Of a stretch of 64,000 nucleotides of DNA, positions 1 to 12,019 are shown in pieces. The notes below the pieces were generated by a model, which saw nothing but the letters and a program-made list of their open reading frames with translations, had not been told where the DNA came from and made no database searches. The translations under genes were made by a program, and so were the position numbers. This DNA is from Apodemus sylvaticus (taxonomy: Eukaryota > Chordata > Mammalia > Rodentia > Muridae). The stretch covers positions 79,225,444 to 79,289,443 of the forward strand of contig NC_067482.1 in NCBI RefSeq assembly GCF_947179515.1, given 5' to 3'. Numbering within the stretch: the first letter of the stretch is position 1; each line of letters starts with the position of its first letter.

Positions 1-73
1 GTGATGGGTAGGCAGGAGAAGTCCAGGCAAGATGTGAGTCGGATAGGAGGAACTAGTATCAGTAGATGCTCAC

Positions 74-117
74 CTTCCGGAGCATGGCCTCGGACTTCTG
101 CAGGTCAAAGCTTCGGG
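74..117 (-). CDS. Sec14l2: Sec14l2 coding exon 3
   Basis: This short 44-nt exon encodes residues 44-58, ARSFDLQKSEAMLRK. The acceptor is TTACAG and the donor AAG/GTGAGC. It is the last exon of the gene inside the window. Confidence 0.92.
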
Positions 118-1610
118 CTGTAACAGAAGCATGGTCAGGGGTGGGCATCAGACTGCATGTCTTAAGGACCCGTTTTTCCCAGGCTGGGGCCAAGTCCCCT
201 TGTGGGTTCCCCCAACCAACTGTCAGCTTTGGCTCAGAGCCTTCACCAAGGGCTTGCAGAACGGTACAGCCCTGAGTTTGTGGGATAGACAGGTCAAGTG
301 CAAGGCAGTTGGGACTGGGTAGCCTGGTAACCGTGGGGTCAGAGTATCCAGGAAGATAACCAGGTAAAGGGTCTTATCTCAGAGAAAGTGAACCCTGGAT
401 CCTTTTATCAATTGGCCATACCCTGCGAGGACAAAATTTATCTCTGCCAAAGTATAACATCAAGCCCTGAGAAATTGATCCACAGTTCAAAGATGAACAC
501 AGCTGCCCCAGAATCTGGGGCCAGAGTTGGCCAAACATCCTGAAAAGGGAGAGGAGTCCGTATGCCTCCAGCTGATCCTGACATGTCTCTAAATGCCCTT
601 AAAGGAGCATAACGGATTCTTGAGTCAGTTCACCTGGGCCCACTACAAGTTGTCCTCAAATCTGAACCCAAGATTTCACTGTCCCTGAGGCCACTCCTGA
701 TAACCAGTTGCATGTGTACCGGGTCAGTTGTATGCTGCCCTCTTCTCCAGAGACAGGGCTGTCTCCCCCATCATCTCACAGCCCTCCCAAAACATGCATT
801 CTGCGCTCTCCTCCGGGGGCTTCCCCCCATGGTGCAGCCTGTCCTTGGAGCCTTCTTTTCTCACACTCAGTGTCATGACCATCCTAATGGCTTCCCTTTG
901 GATGTTGTTCCCCCTGGTCCGGGCCCTCTCAGGAGAGCCTCCTGAGCTGAGCCCAGGTGTTGTTGTCCCTTCTCCAATAAACCCTCAGAATTCTCTTGGC
1001 AGCAGTCATGCCTTTCATTCAAGTGGAGCTTAGAGTCAACTAAAACCCCAAATCCTTCACACCTGTGCACCGGCTAAACCTCCACCCCCTCCATAGAGAG
1101 GCAGGGCCTTGGACACAGCTCCCATCTCTTCACCACAGTGCCCCTCATTCCATCCATTCAGAGAGTTTCTGAAACTCTCAGCCACGTGGCCTCTGACCTA
1201 TGAACTGTCCCTCCTGGCTGCACATCCTCCATGGATTTAATTGGCGTCTAGATCTGCTGATAGCTCTGGAATCCCGACATGCAGGCTGCCCTTTGGGCTG
1301 TCACCGATCCCATCACCATTGCTCTCCGGGCACGGGCGCAGACTCCCTGACTGCATCCTTGAAGTCCCGTCCTCTATCTGAGTCAGGACGGTATGTCTAA
1401 AGGTCTGACCAAACCTGGGTGTGGGGCCTTGGTGGGCTGAGACAGCAGGGTCTCAAGTTTGAAGTCAGCCAGGGCGACATAGGAAGTTCAGGTTTACTCA
1501 TGCTACGTATTGAAACACTGTCTTAGGAAGAAAGAGAGGAAGAAAGAAAAGAAAGAAAGAGAGAGGGAAGGAGGGAGGGATGGAGGAGAGAGAGAGAGAG
1601 AGAGAGAGGA

Positions 1611-1641
<31 letters not shown>

Positions 1642-3155
1642 GGAAGATGGGCAAGGCCAGTAAGATGGGTCAAAGGATAGAGGATCATACTGTGCAAGCC
1701 CAGCAACCCGACAACTTGAGTTTGCTCCCCAGAATTCCTGTAACAGAAGGTAACTACACAGAGTTTTCCATGCCCCTCCACGTGTGCACCGCGGCACGCA
1801 CTCTCCACCCCCAATCTCTCTCTTACTGCCCTTGCTCCCCGCTCCCCCCACACATACTACACATCTTAAAGTACTTTTTAAATACAAGAGAAAACTAGAA
1901 AGGGCTGGCCAGGCCACCGCCACCACATGTCCCAGACCCTTTCTGGCGGTCTGAGCGGCCACTCTGGCAAGCGGGGCTTTGGAATCTCCTCACTGCCACC
2001 CTTCCTGTGCCAGCAGCAGCCAGGGTGGCTTTTGGACAAGTGTAACGTGGGTCTGTATCTCCGCTCCTCCACCTTGTGTGTTTTATCTCGGACGAGATGC
2101 TGTGTGTGCCTGACCATGTATACCGCTTAAGAAGCCGAAACCGCATGCCTCTTTGTAACAGAGGAGATAGACCATGAAAAGGAGTTTCTCACAGAAAGGA
2201 CTCCCTCTAGAGAGGAGAGCTCTTATCTTCCTAGAAAGCAGGGACCCAGTAGTAGTGAGCAGTACTCGTCCTTATCTGGTGAACTTCTCCAGTTGACGAT
2301 CATCTGCCAACACTCAGGGTCTTCTCACAGTGCCTACTGAGTCTGCTCTTTCTAGGCCCCTTCCACCCTGCTCACAAGCACCTGAAAGTCAGGTTTCGGC
2401 GGGGCCCAGGAGCAGCCAGGTCTGCCCATCCCATGGCCCTGTAAGCTGCAGACTCAGCTATGCCATGCTGTCTCCCATTCCACTGCCAAGGTCTCCTTTA
2501 GACTCAAAGAGGTCGGGGTGGGGGTGGGGATAAAAAAAGAGGGGCTTTTTTTTTCTTTTGTTTTTTTAAAGGCAACAAAAGCCTCGATTCAAATTCGAAA
2601 TGGGGTCTGAGTAAGCCAGAGCTGCTGCCCAGAGGACATGAGACGCGAGTACACTACAGAGGGGAAGCTTCCTCTGCTCTACGAAGCAGACTTTGAAACC
2701 AGAGTGTAACTCAGAGATAAAAATGCTTGCCTGGTGTGCGTCAGACCCTGGGTTCAATCCTCAGCAGCTCAAGAACGATTAGGAAGCAATGCTTGCCTGG
2801 AGGAGCAAGCAGCCCGCTGCGAAGGAGCAGCAGCTTGTCGGAAAGGGTGCTGGGCGGTCGATCGACCGATCCTGTGTGCCATTGTCTTTGCACCTTCAGG
2901 TGAGTCCCCTGCCCCAAACAAGTTTTCTTATCTGGAAAATGGAAATGACCATCCTACAAGGATATGGCTAGTACCAGGCATAGGCCCTGGCTAAACTATC
3001 AGGCCTTCTACAAAGGGTTCGTGCCATCCCAGGATAACAATATGTTTAGTGTCTAGGAAACAGCTGCTAAGACCCCCACACTGGCCTGAGCTGCAGAGCT
3101 GTTCAATTCTCCCCCCCCTCTCTCTCTCTCTTTCTCTCTCTCTCACACACACACA

Positions 3156-3198
<43 letters not shown>

Positions 3199-6100
3199 CT
3201 CTGCCTCCTACCAGCAGCTCCATGGTAGATCATCTTGGAGCTGGCCCTTTAAGAAGGCTACTATCTTCCCACTCTTTACACCCACCTTCTTCTAGCCTTA
3301 CCCTTTCAGCAAATGCTAGGCCAAAATTTCCTCCAGCATAGACTGACTTCACTGCCGCCCCCGCACCACCCCTCCACCCTCTCTAGGTGGACTGGGAAAG
3401 GGGCCAGATCATATAGGTGGTGGGGAACGGGCAGGCAGATGACTCTCCAGAGGCCCGTGTGAACATCACTCTCCGGGGTACACCTAGCCTGGGGTGTCGC
3501 TAGCAGACCTTCAGAATATGCCAGCTTTATTAAATTTCTGGAAACAAAAATCACATCTTTTTGTCTATCGCAAGTCTTCCGGGGCCCAGAGATGTGTGGA
3601 TGTGCCACAGGGCAGGCCTTGCACTCTCACATTTATAACAGAAATCTACCTAAAAACTGGAAGTCTGCTAGCCAAACTCAGGAGAATTTTCTCATCTTTA
3701 TGTCTGGCAATGATGTTTCTACAAAGAAAGATGAAAGTGTGTCAGTAGAGCCCGGAAGGTGGTACTTGCCTTGAATAAGGGGATAGGAGAGGGAAGAGGA
3801 CACAAGGTACAAGGGGTGGGGGCCGAGTCTGATCCTGACGCCGCAGCAGTCTCCCGCCATTCCGCGGGCGGTCCTTGTCATGCCATGTCTTACAAAAAAG
3901 GCTAGGCACCCCGTCTAAGCCACTTCTCAGAGGAGGAGCCTAGAGATCTCTGTGACCTTGGCCCAGGTGTCACAGCCAAACTGGCACACGGCTGGAACTG
4001 GAACTCAAGACCCTGGTCTGTGGAGGGGGAGGGGTGTCCTCCTCAGTCCCCATGCGCAGCCCCCTTCATTCAAGCTGACAGGATCTGGACCCCTGGTTCT
4101 AATCTCAGCTCTGCCTCCAACTTTCCACACACCAGGGCCCTTCTGGGCCTTGGCTTTCCTTCGGTCTGCAGAGGAGACTTAGTAAAGGAAAAGGATGCTG
4201 ACAGCCCAGAGCCAGCGGTATGCTTCCTGCCTGCAGCTCACCCACCAAGTCCCTTCCCCTGAGCTTGCATGTCTCTGTCCTGTAGAGGGGCTGGGGCCTG
4301 GGGGGATTGCCAGCCGTCTCGGCCTGCCAGGGATTCCAGAGGACATCCTTCTACTGTCCAGAACACACCTGTGGCCCGGCCCCTCTTCCCTCACCTCGGA
4401 GCCATCGAAGGAGAAAGTAGTCATCTGGATTGGGCAGGGCGGGCAGCACATCCTGGACATTCTCTCGGAACTAAAGGGAGAGACAAGCTGCGTAAGTCCG
4501 AGGTCCCCAGTCTCCCTCTGCCCAGGGGGCCCCTCCATCAGGGGCTTTGCCAGAGCCCTCCTTTACAACGAGTGTAGACACTGGCTGAGTAAGGTCATGG
4601 GCTGTGTTGCAAGGGGAGCCCGGTAAGAGAGGAAGGCACAGAAAGGGAAGGGGACACTGCCCTGCCTCACTTATGAGCGTATCTCCATGCTAATCTGGTG
4701 GGCAAGTGGGTGTGTGCCCAGTCAACAGTGACAGATAGTAGGCACTCTGGTCATGCCACGGGGAATGCTGTCTATATACTAAGCACCCAGCACATGCACA
4801 GCACTAATGTTGACACTGTGTCTTACATCTCACCCAGAGCCCCTAGAGGTATCGCTATCCCCATTTTACAGATGGAGAGATGGAAGACTAGAGGTTGATA
4901 CAGATGTGAGTCCAGACCCCGGGTTCTTTCCACCGCAGCCTTCCTGCCGCCTTGGTAATGGAATGGGGGGTGGGGGGAGTCGGTAGTCTCAAATGACTTC
5001 ATTCAAAAAATGGTAGTGGAGCCAGTTTGTAAAACTATAAAAGCAGCCGAGGGAGGGGGCATGGACAACCAAGATGGAGCAGACAGCTCCTGCAGGGTAG
5101 CCACAAAAGGGAACCGCAGTAAGAAAGCCATCAAGTGAGGGGACAGTAACCCAGGACAGCCACCCCTGTCTCCAGCCTCTCACTATCCAGTGTTAAACAA
5201 GCAACCTCCCCAAGCCTCCTGCCTCAGCAGAGACCTTTATCTGGTTACTGACCTGTGGGACACATCCAGAGTGGACCAATGGGGACTGTCCACCTCTGCC
5301 CTTTGCCTTAGGTCAACTAGGTCTAGTCAGACCCTCCCATCCCCCAAAAACAGCTCTCAGAGTTAGGACAATGGTCATCTAAACAACAAGCGGGAGTCCA
5401 CCCTTCACCAAGGACCTCACCGAGCCCCTGGCTTAATCCCCACCAAACCTATGTCCAACAGACTTAGTCTGCAGGTCAGCAGCAAACTTGGCATGGGAGA
5501 AAAGCCCCACACAGCAGCCACATCTGCTGCCACACTCTGGAGTAAGTAAGAAACTGCACAGCTGGGAACATGGGCTGGGCCCCATCAATTCTGATCCCGT
5601 GCCACTGAGGTGATAAAGTCTTCTGGGCAGAAGGGCCAGCTCCTGAACTTGAACGGAGTAGATAAGTCCCTCTCTGCCCAGGTGCCAGGGCAAAAGCTGG
5701 TCATGTCCTTCCTTGCGAGCGGCATCACTAAGTCCCTTGTCAGGCAAGAGTCTGGGTTGCCAGAGTGAGGAGAGCTCTTCTCTCCGAAAGGATCCCAACC
5801 AAGTGATTCCCCGGCATCTGAGACTTCACACATAAGAGGTGCCCAACAGCCAACTCCTCTAATTTCATCGAAGAGCACACAGGACAGGGCTTGGTCCAAG
5901 GTCGCACAGTGACTTGGTGCCTCGCAAGAGCTTTGGGGAGTTTGCCAAGGAGCTGTTTGGGACCCTTCCATATGCCACTGCCCCGCAAGAGGAAAACCTT
6001 CCGGAAATGGGAGGAAACCTGGGGCCCTGCCCCTGTCCCACGGCCCTGCTACCAGTCCTTGCCAGCCCGGAGGATGAATGTTCCCTTTGTGCCCTCAGCT

Positions 6101-6387
6101 GCCTCCAGGGCTTCCAAGCAACCGCTTCTTCCCAAGGGGGCACCTCCGGGGCTGCTCGTGCTGGAGATCGCGATGACCAAACTTCCCGAGCTCCTCACCC
6201 TGAAGGAGAAGCGGTCCGCTGGGCACTAATCAAGCGGGGGGCGACCAGTCGCCCGCCCGCCGGCGAGGACCGTCCCTCGCAGCCGCTTTTCCGCCAGGAG
6301 CGAGGGCCACAGACAGGCCAAGAGCAGGCTCACCTTGGCCAGTGCCTCCTCCTGTTTGGGGCTCAGGTCACCGACTCTGCCGCTCAT
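74..6387 (-). CDS. Sec14l2: Sec14l2 (SEC14-like lipid-binding protein 2), 5' part of gene, exons 1-3
   Basis: The minus strand encodes the first 58 residues of SEC14L2 (also called TAP or supernatant protein factor), a cytosolic CRAL-TRIO plus GOLD protein that binds tocopherol, squalene and phospholipids and stimulates squalene epoxidation. Seen: three exons with consensus GT-AG borders (6334-6387, 4395-4470, 74-117) join in frame to MSGRVGDLSPKQEEALAKF, then FRENVQDVLPALPNPDDYFL, then ARSFDLQKSEAMLRK. These match the N-terminal CRAL-TRIO helical region of the human protein as I remember it. Human SEC14L2 is about 403 aa, so roughly 85 percent lies left of position 1. The start is the first ATG in a GC-rich first exon. 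The gene is divergent from Rnf215, 13 kb away. SEC14L3 and SEC14L4 are close paralogues, but the MSGRVGDLSPKQ start and the synteny favour SEC14L2. Confidence 0.93.
1526..1640. repeat. GA/GGAA-rich low-complexity tract
   Basis: The plus strand is almost pure purine over about 115 bp: GAAA and GGAG variants, then two pure GA runs separated by GGAAGA. On the minus strand it reads as Leu/Ser-rich open frames, which I treat as artefacts. Confidence 0.95.
3109..3197. repeat. Compound TC/CA microsatellite
   Basis: A CT tract with one TTT interruption runs directly into a CA tract of about 26 units broken once by a TA. This is a typical polymorphic rodent dinucleotide locus, lying in Sec14l2 intron 2. 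Confidence 0.97.
4395..4470 (-). CDS. Sec14l2: Sec14l2 coding exon 2
   Basis: The exon has 76 nt and encodes residues 19-43 plus the first base of codon 44. It has a CTTTAG acceptor and a GAG/GTGAGG donor. It covers the FRENVQDVLPALPNPDDYFL segment and RWLR of the CRAL-TRIO N-lobe. Confidence 0.93.
4780..4915 (+). repeat. MIR SINE remnant
   Basis: The segment includes the typical MIR core and tail wording, such as CCCCATTTTACAGATGGAG preceded by an AGCACCCAGCAC-type region. It is an ancient mammal-wide repeat in Sec14l2 intron 1. Confidence 0.7.
5972..6229 (+). other. Unrecognised small open frame (85 codons) antisense to Sec14l2 intron 1
   Basis: An ATG at 5972 opens an 85-residue frame beginning MPLPRKRKTFRKWEETW and ending LKEKRSAGH. 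It is basic and lies in the GC-rich flank about 100-400 bp downstream of the Sec14l2 start, on the opposite strand. I do not recognise it. It could be chance in GC-rich DNA, where overlapping frames on both strands are also open, or a microprotein from divergent promoter transcription. There is no polyadenylation signal or splice evidence to decide. Confidence 0.2.
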
Positions 6388-6560
6388 CGTGGCTCAGCTT
6401 CGGGGCGCGGCGCCTGCGGCTGCTGATGAAGCTCCGGCTCGTTTGCCGCTCGCCGCAGCCGCTGGAGTAAAGTCCCAGTCTTTGGCCGAGGCCCCGGGGC
6501 TGGCGGCCAAGACCCGCCTCTTAAAGGAGCCCGAGGGGCGGGGCGAGGCGCGCAGAGGTC
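6180..6560 (-). promoter_or_regulatory. Sec14l2: Sec14l2 CpG-rich promoter region
   Basis: CpG and G+C density rise sharply around the first coding exon. A GC-box-like GGGGCGGGGCG lies at about 6535-6545, upstream of the minus-strand start. An AT-rich CTCTTAAAGG at about 6517-6526 might serve as a weak TATA-like element. The transcription start is not determinable by eye. Confidence 0.6.
6334..6387 (-). CDS. Sec14l2: Sec14l2 coding exon 1
   Basis: This exon encodes residues 1-18, ending AKF-ready at an AAG lysine codon (phase 0) with a GTGAGC donor. The 5' UTR continues above 6387 into the GC-rich promoter; its exact start is not visible. Confidence 0.93.
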
Positions 6561-6846
6561 CTGGAGTGGAGCCAGGATGCTGGCTCATCCACCTGAGGAG
6601 CTGCTGGGGTCTGGATCCTCATCCTAACCAAAAGGAGGCTGGAAAACTCTAGACGTCTTCTAAAGTGCGACCCCACTAGGCTGGACCGGGCCGCTCTCAT
6701 CGCTTTCCTTACCCCAAAACGTTGGCAGATCTCTGGTGTCCACTGAGTAGGGATCCTCCTTAAGCGTCTTTCTGCCTGCGGTGTTCACTCTGCCATCCGC
6801 TTATGGTCACTACCACCAGCTCTACTTGTGGGTGAGAGTTGGCCCC

Positions 6847-7046
6847 CAGGGTTGCCGATGTAACTCAGTTGGTGGCACGAGGCTTGCCTTGCTTGCACAA
6901 GCTTGAGTCGGATTCCCAGCACTGCATGTATGGTCATGGTGGCACATTCCTGCACATGCCCTGTGATCCTAGCACTGGAGAATCGGAAGTTCAGGTCACC
7001 CTTAGCTATTTATTGGGTTTGAGGCAAGCCCAGAATACAAACAAAT
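6847..7046 (+). repeat. B4-type SINE (old)
   Basis: A tRNA-like ID-type head (GATGTAACTCAGTTGGTGGC, then TCGGATTCCCAGCACTGCAT) is followed by a B1-like body with a GATCCTAGCACTGG core. An ID head joined to a B1 body is the B4 arrangement. Confidence 0.65.
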
Positions 7047-8096
7047 AAACCGAACGGCCTCCGTTCCTCCGTTCAGTTCCGGACAGCCTTTTTCCTCTAC
7101 CTGCAGAACAGGCATGGTGAAGACCATGGCATGTAACCGAGGGGAAAGGAAAACCAGCCTCCCCACCTAAGACCCAGTTCTCTGCTCTCTGGGAGCCACG
7201 CCCAAAGCTCTCACATCCAGGCTGGCAGGCTCTGCTTCCTCTGTGGAAATGAGGAGGCTCAGGTCTGAGGGCCTGTGTTCCACGGGTGTCTACAGGGGCC
7301 TTTGCTCCACTGCACCGTTGCTCCTTTGCTAACTGGGGGGTGATTATGGGCAGGGGGCTAACGGAAGTTAGTGTACACAGTTCCCAGGCTCGACGGCTCG
7401 TGGCCACCTCCTAGCCGGCCCTGCACAGTCGTCCTTTGCTTGCTGCCTAGCCAGATCTTAGCCGTAGGCCACACAGAGAGGAAACCACAGTGGAAGCCAA
7501 GGCCCACAGCCACCCTTGCTGTGGCTTATCTACTTCCCAGCTCTGGCCAAGGGCCTGTGGGCTCCCCACTAGTGACAAGTTTGACTAGTGGGTGGACTCT
7601 GGTAGCTGTAGCCTAGCAGCTTCCTGTCCAGCCTATGCCATCAGACTGCCCTTACTGCTTCTGACTCACACAGTAGAGTTAATAGCTTTCTCCCGCTAGA
7701 GCCCCCCGTGGCTTTGATCTGCTGTAATACCTGGTCACAGGGCCGGGGCCACTCATTCTTCCTGCTGTGTGCCATGTGGGAGGCACTGTTCTGGAACCCA
7801 GGAATATTCAGACACAACCTTTTGGGCCGAAACGTACTAAAGAGAACACAAGAGCAAGGCAGATGGCCAAGAAGAGGAATCAACAGTAGGGCCTTAGAAA
7901 GGATGAAGTTTCCCTTGGATGACAAGATCCTAGAAGGCTCCGTGGAAAGAGTAGCATTCGGCCTGCACCTTAAGATGTGGGAGAAATGGAAGAGACTCCT
8001 CACCTTCTCTCAGCACAGCAGCCTGAGCTAAGTGCTGGTGACACATGCGGAGTGCAGCTACAGTCAGAGATGTGGAGGCAGCAGGCAGTCTGCCTG

Positions 8097-8117
8097 GGGC
8101 GGGGCGGGGCGGGGCGA
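8097..8117 (+). repeat. Four GGGGC tandem units
   Basis: Four adjacent GGGGC pentamers form four G-runs spaced by single C bases, with a G-run array suited to quadruplex formation. It is intergenic, about 11 kb upstream of Rnf215. Confidence 0.85.
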
Positions 8118-11100
8118 GTCGGGTGGTGCCGAAAACCTTGGTGTGGCCTTCTAGGTCATGAGGCCCACAATATACACTGCCTTGCTCCAATGATCAGAGT
8201 CCCCACAAACCCTGCATCCTGTAAACAGGGATGGGACATATGTAATACAGCACTCAGGACTGGTGCAGGATGACTAGCTTGGGTCAGCCTGGGCCAGCCT
8301 GGGCTCAAAGAATGACAAGTATTGGAGGGAAAAGCAGGGAGGAAGGAGAGGATGGGGGAGGGACTTGAAGCTCTTCCCTGTCGTGGAGTTCATGTGGCCT
8401 CACCTAACAGCAACGGCGGCGGGGTGGGGATGGGGTGGGGGTGGGAGTGGGAGGCCATGGCTTCTGGTGGTGCAACCCCACCACCAGAATTTACAATTTA
8501 AACACCCATGCAGAAGGCTTCTCTTAGAAGGACTGGCCTGTCCTCTAAGGTGACAAGTCACATGATGTATGGAGGGAGGCCGCAGGGGCCACTCAAAAAG
8601 CCACAAGGGCCATGCTTATCCCAAGGGACTTAGTCCCCGATGTCTCTCCCAAGCCCAAAAGCTGTGGCTACCCAAGAAAAAGTCTGAGCAAAGAACTCTC
8701 TCTCCCTCTTGTCCGCCCCTTTCCAGCTCTCCAGCTGCTCACTGCTCCCAGGGAGATTTGCCGTGTCCAGCCCACTGGGAAGCCAATGGTTAATCTGATA
8801 ATATAAATCCTAGATAAACAGTCTGACAAACTCCTCTGAGCTGGTTACCGAGGCTCTCTCCTCCCTACCTTACCGTTTCTCCACGTCCCTCCCCTGCCCT
8901 GCAAGGTGTATTGCTTCCCTCTGCTCCAGAGCCATCACTTGCTGATCCTTCAGAAGTCACCACAATCCCATTGTCTTGCCTCAAGGCCTACACCATCTCT
9001 TCCCAGCATGCTTTGTGGCCTAAACTGCCCAAATCCCCCTTTTCACTCCTTATCCGTCAGAGATGTTCCCTGCTGCTCCCCAAACACACGTCTCCCCTCT
9101 GCCCAGTCAGTGATTCTTATTTCTTCCAGCCAGCTCTCGCTTGGCCCTCAAAGCTTTGACCCAGAGTTTTTTCCAGAAACACCTCCCCTATCTGCCCAGG
9201 GAAATGTAACCTTTGCCAGCCAGAGGCCCTTTCCTGGCCGTCACCAGGATTCTTCTCTGTTGTGACTGTCACCTGAACTGACAAGAAGGACCTGACCTCC
9301 AGGGTAAGGCAGCCTGGACGTAAGTGTGTGTCGTTCTGAGTGCGCCTTGCTGGGAACTGAGGCAGAGGGACTGTGGACAACTAAAAGGAGAGCTTGGGAG
9401 CTTTAATTTTAGGAACCAGGGCATTGAGACTTACATTCTTCTAGGGAACAGCTCTGGGCACAGGAGCAGCTCTGGACTGAAAGTGACAGCCTTGTTCTGT
9501 GTCCCAGAACTAATGTGTTGTGGGGCTGCTTAGCACCCGCATGCACGGGTGTGAGAGCGAGAACGGAGGCACTGTGTTCCCTCCATGGCCACTGGCTTGT
9601 GCCTCAGGGGCCTCCTCACCCAATGAACAACATTGGCCTCAGAATCAAAGTCCCTCCCCTCGTGCCCTGACCTCAGATCTCCCGATGCCCATGGTAAGCA
9701 AAGTGGTACAAAGATTGGCACGGGGATGTGAGACAGAAAACACAGCCCGGCCTTTTAAACCCTTCAACAAATATTTGTGGAACACTCTACTTCCACAACA
9801 CCAGGGCTGTAGGAACCTTCTGGAAAGCCCTTCAACTCATAGGGCAGCCCTGGAGGAAGGTCCCCCTTGTCTTAACCCTGCCGTGAGAGGCTACAGCTGC
9901 CTCAGGTTACCTCTTTTTTCTGAAAACTAATTGCCTTTCCCCCTGGGGCCACTAAGGTAATTCCAAATGACATGCTGGGAAAGTTGTAAATGCACAGGGA
10001 GAGGCACCATTGTTGTTGTTGTTATTGTTGTCATGTTATTTGAAGGCAAAGAGAAAATGAGAACCTAAGTCCACCCCTCTGCTCCCCTGGCTCTCCACTT
10101 CCTCCTCAGTTCCGCAGTCCACCCTGGCTTTGTCAAGAGATACAAATCCTCTCCCGGCCCCACTTCCCACACCTGAACCCCTTCGATTAAGTCCCTTCCT
10201 GGGTATCACTGTCTAATCCCTAAGTCCTTTCTCACCAATCTCCGGTTGTCTCGGGGAATCAAATCCCTTTAGAATGAGGTGGCCCAGTTAGCTGCCAAGG
10301 GAGAGGCTGGGGGCAGGGATCTGGGGCCTCTGGACTGCCTCAGAGGCGACTAGAGGACCGGCAGGTCCCTGAAGGCCTGGCTTCAGTCTGGCACTAGCTG
10401 GCAAGAGGCTGTGGACTTCCCTGAGTGAACGTGTGTTAACACTTCTGCTCCTTCCTGCATCCAAGATGGAGGCCAGCTCTCAGCACAGGGTCTGTTCACG
10501 CTCCACCATGGACTTAGGAAACAGAACGGTGGCCCACCAACTCTGGAACCAGAACACCTGGTTCTGTTACCTGACAAAGTTAGCTGTCACTGTCTTCAGG
10601 TTCCTATTGAGAAAAGGGTGTGAAAATCTCACTACCTCACCACTGGGGTTAAGTAAACTAGTTTATGGAAAAAACACCTAGAACCTAGAGAACGCAGAAG
10701 CTTTTGTCTACTCGCACTTCCTGTTTCCTGCCCCAGACTTTCTGTAGGCGGCTACCCACACACCATCTGGGAGTGGTTTTCCTGTGCCCGTCTCGAGACT
10801 GAAGTTGCCCCTGACCCCCATGCCTATTTCATTCTGTTTTGTTCTCCGTGTGGCGCTCGGCTCTGGTCTGGAATGGTGTGGCAGTGTACGTGGTTAGATT
10901 TACTCTCTGCTCTCAAGGGTAGGAGCCATTGTACGCCAGGGCTGTGGCCGTGTGCCCAGTGTCTGGACCTCAGGTGGATGGACAACAGAAGGAGCAGTTT
11001 GTCCCTTCCTCCTCACACGGTGTGACAGTTGCCTGCTGCTACTCTCCACCTGGCCTGTGTGACCCTGGGTGACTGCCCCAGTACTGTTCTCTGGGCATCC

Positions 11101-12019
11101 AGATGGGTAGAGGAAGCTATGATGGCACCCAAGGGACCATCACCGATTCTCCTGTGTTGGTTTGGGTTTCGTGTCTGCAAGGTGAAGAGACTTCTGAATT
11201 CTATGAGTAGTTCCACCCCTAATGTCTAAAATTACCACCAACTCTGGAGCCAGAATGTCTCCTGTCATTGCATGGAGTCTCAGGCCCCTCGGCCTGGGAT
11301 TTGATCTGGTGAGCTGGGCATTTCTTCCCTTAAGGCTCCTTTTGTATAAAACAAGTCAAACCAGGAGTGCCAAGGTGGCAATCTTTCCCCTGGGGCTAGG
11401 ATGCCACCTAGTGGCAGTGTGCCACATGGCTCCTTCCAATTATTAGAGCATATAACCTGCATGTAGTTTGCACTTCCTGCCCTTCCTCCCCTGACAGCAC
11501 CACAGTCCACAGCATGCCTCGCCTACCCCAGCGTGGTTTACACAGCCTTACTTGGTGGAGGAACTTTTTTCCCAGTTAAGCATGCAATCAGAAGGGGGTT
11601 TGGGGGGCTCACTGACCTTACTGTGTTCCCCATTGTCCTCCCATCTGCCACTGGGGACATATCTATCTCTTGCTTCACCCTGGATCCTCCTACAGCTTTA
11701 GGACTTAAGAAAAGATTCTGGGGTCCCCTCTGTTTCCAGGCCAGGGTCGGGAAACCTGGTATAACCAGAAACAAGCTGGTTAGAATCAGAGCATGTGTGG
11801 TGAAAGGGCCCAAATCTTTTCGTCCAAGATCCATACGAGCTGGCCAAAGGAGAGATGGCTTGCTTGGAAGCATGTGATGGGGAAATGGCTGTCCTGTCCC
11901 TCCTGGCTCCCCACCCTGTCCCAGAAGTCAAGCAAGCTGGAGCTGCAGACCTGACTCCTTTGAAGGCACGGAGAGTGCTGAACAATCCTGTCTGTCCATC
12001 GCTGGGAATGGGTGGTCTA

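Larger units (their letters stand above)
118..4394 (-). other. Sec14l2: Sec14l2 intron 2
   Basis: A 4.3-kb intron with no supportable coding exon. It holds a GA-rich tract near 1.5-1.64 kb, a TC/CA compound microsatellite near 3.1-3.2 kb, and two MIR-like remnants around 3.94-4.02 kb (plus) and 4.08-4.17 kb (minus). The open frames in it are microsatellite translations or chance. Confidence 0.7.

Noticed and set aside
1498..1962. A 154-residue minus-strand frame rich in Leu and Ser
   Set aside because: Its C-terminal half is the GA/CT microsatellite read in one frame, and no exon borders or protein similarity are apparent.
2991..3233. A minus-strand frame with Val-Cys and Arg-Glu repeats
   Set aside because: Direct translation of the CA/TC microsatellite.
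9800..11900. Several 60-115 residue frames in the Sec14l2-Rnf215 intergenic DNA
   Set aside because: No splice-site series, no recognisable motifs and open frames on both strands; they are compatible with chance.
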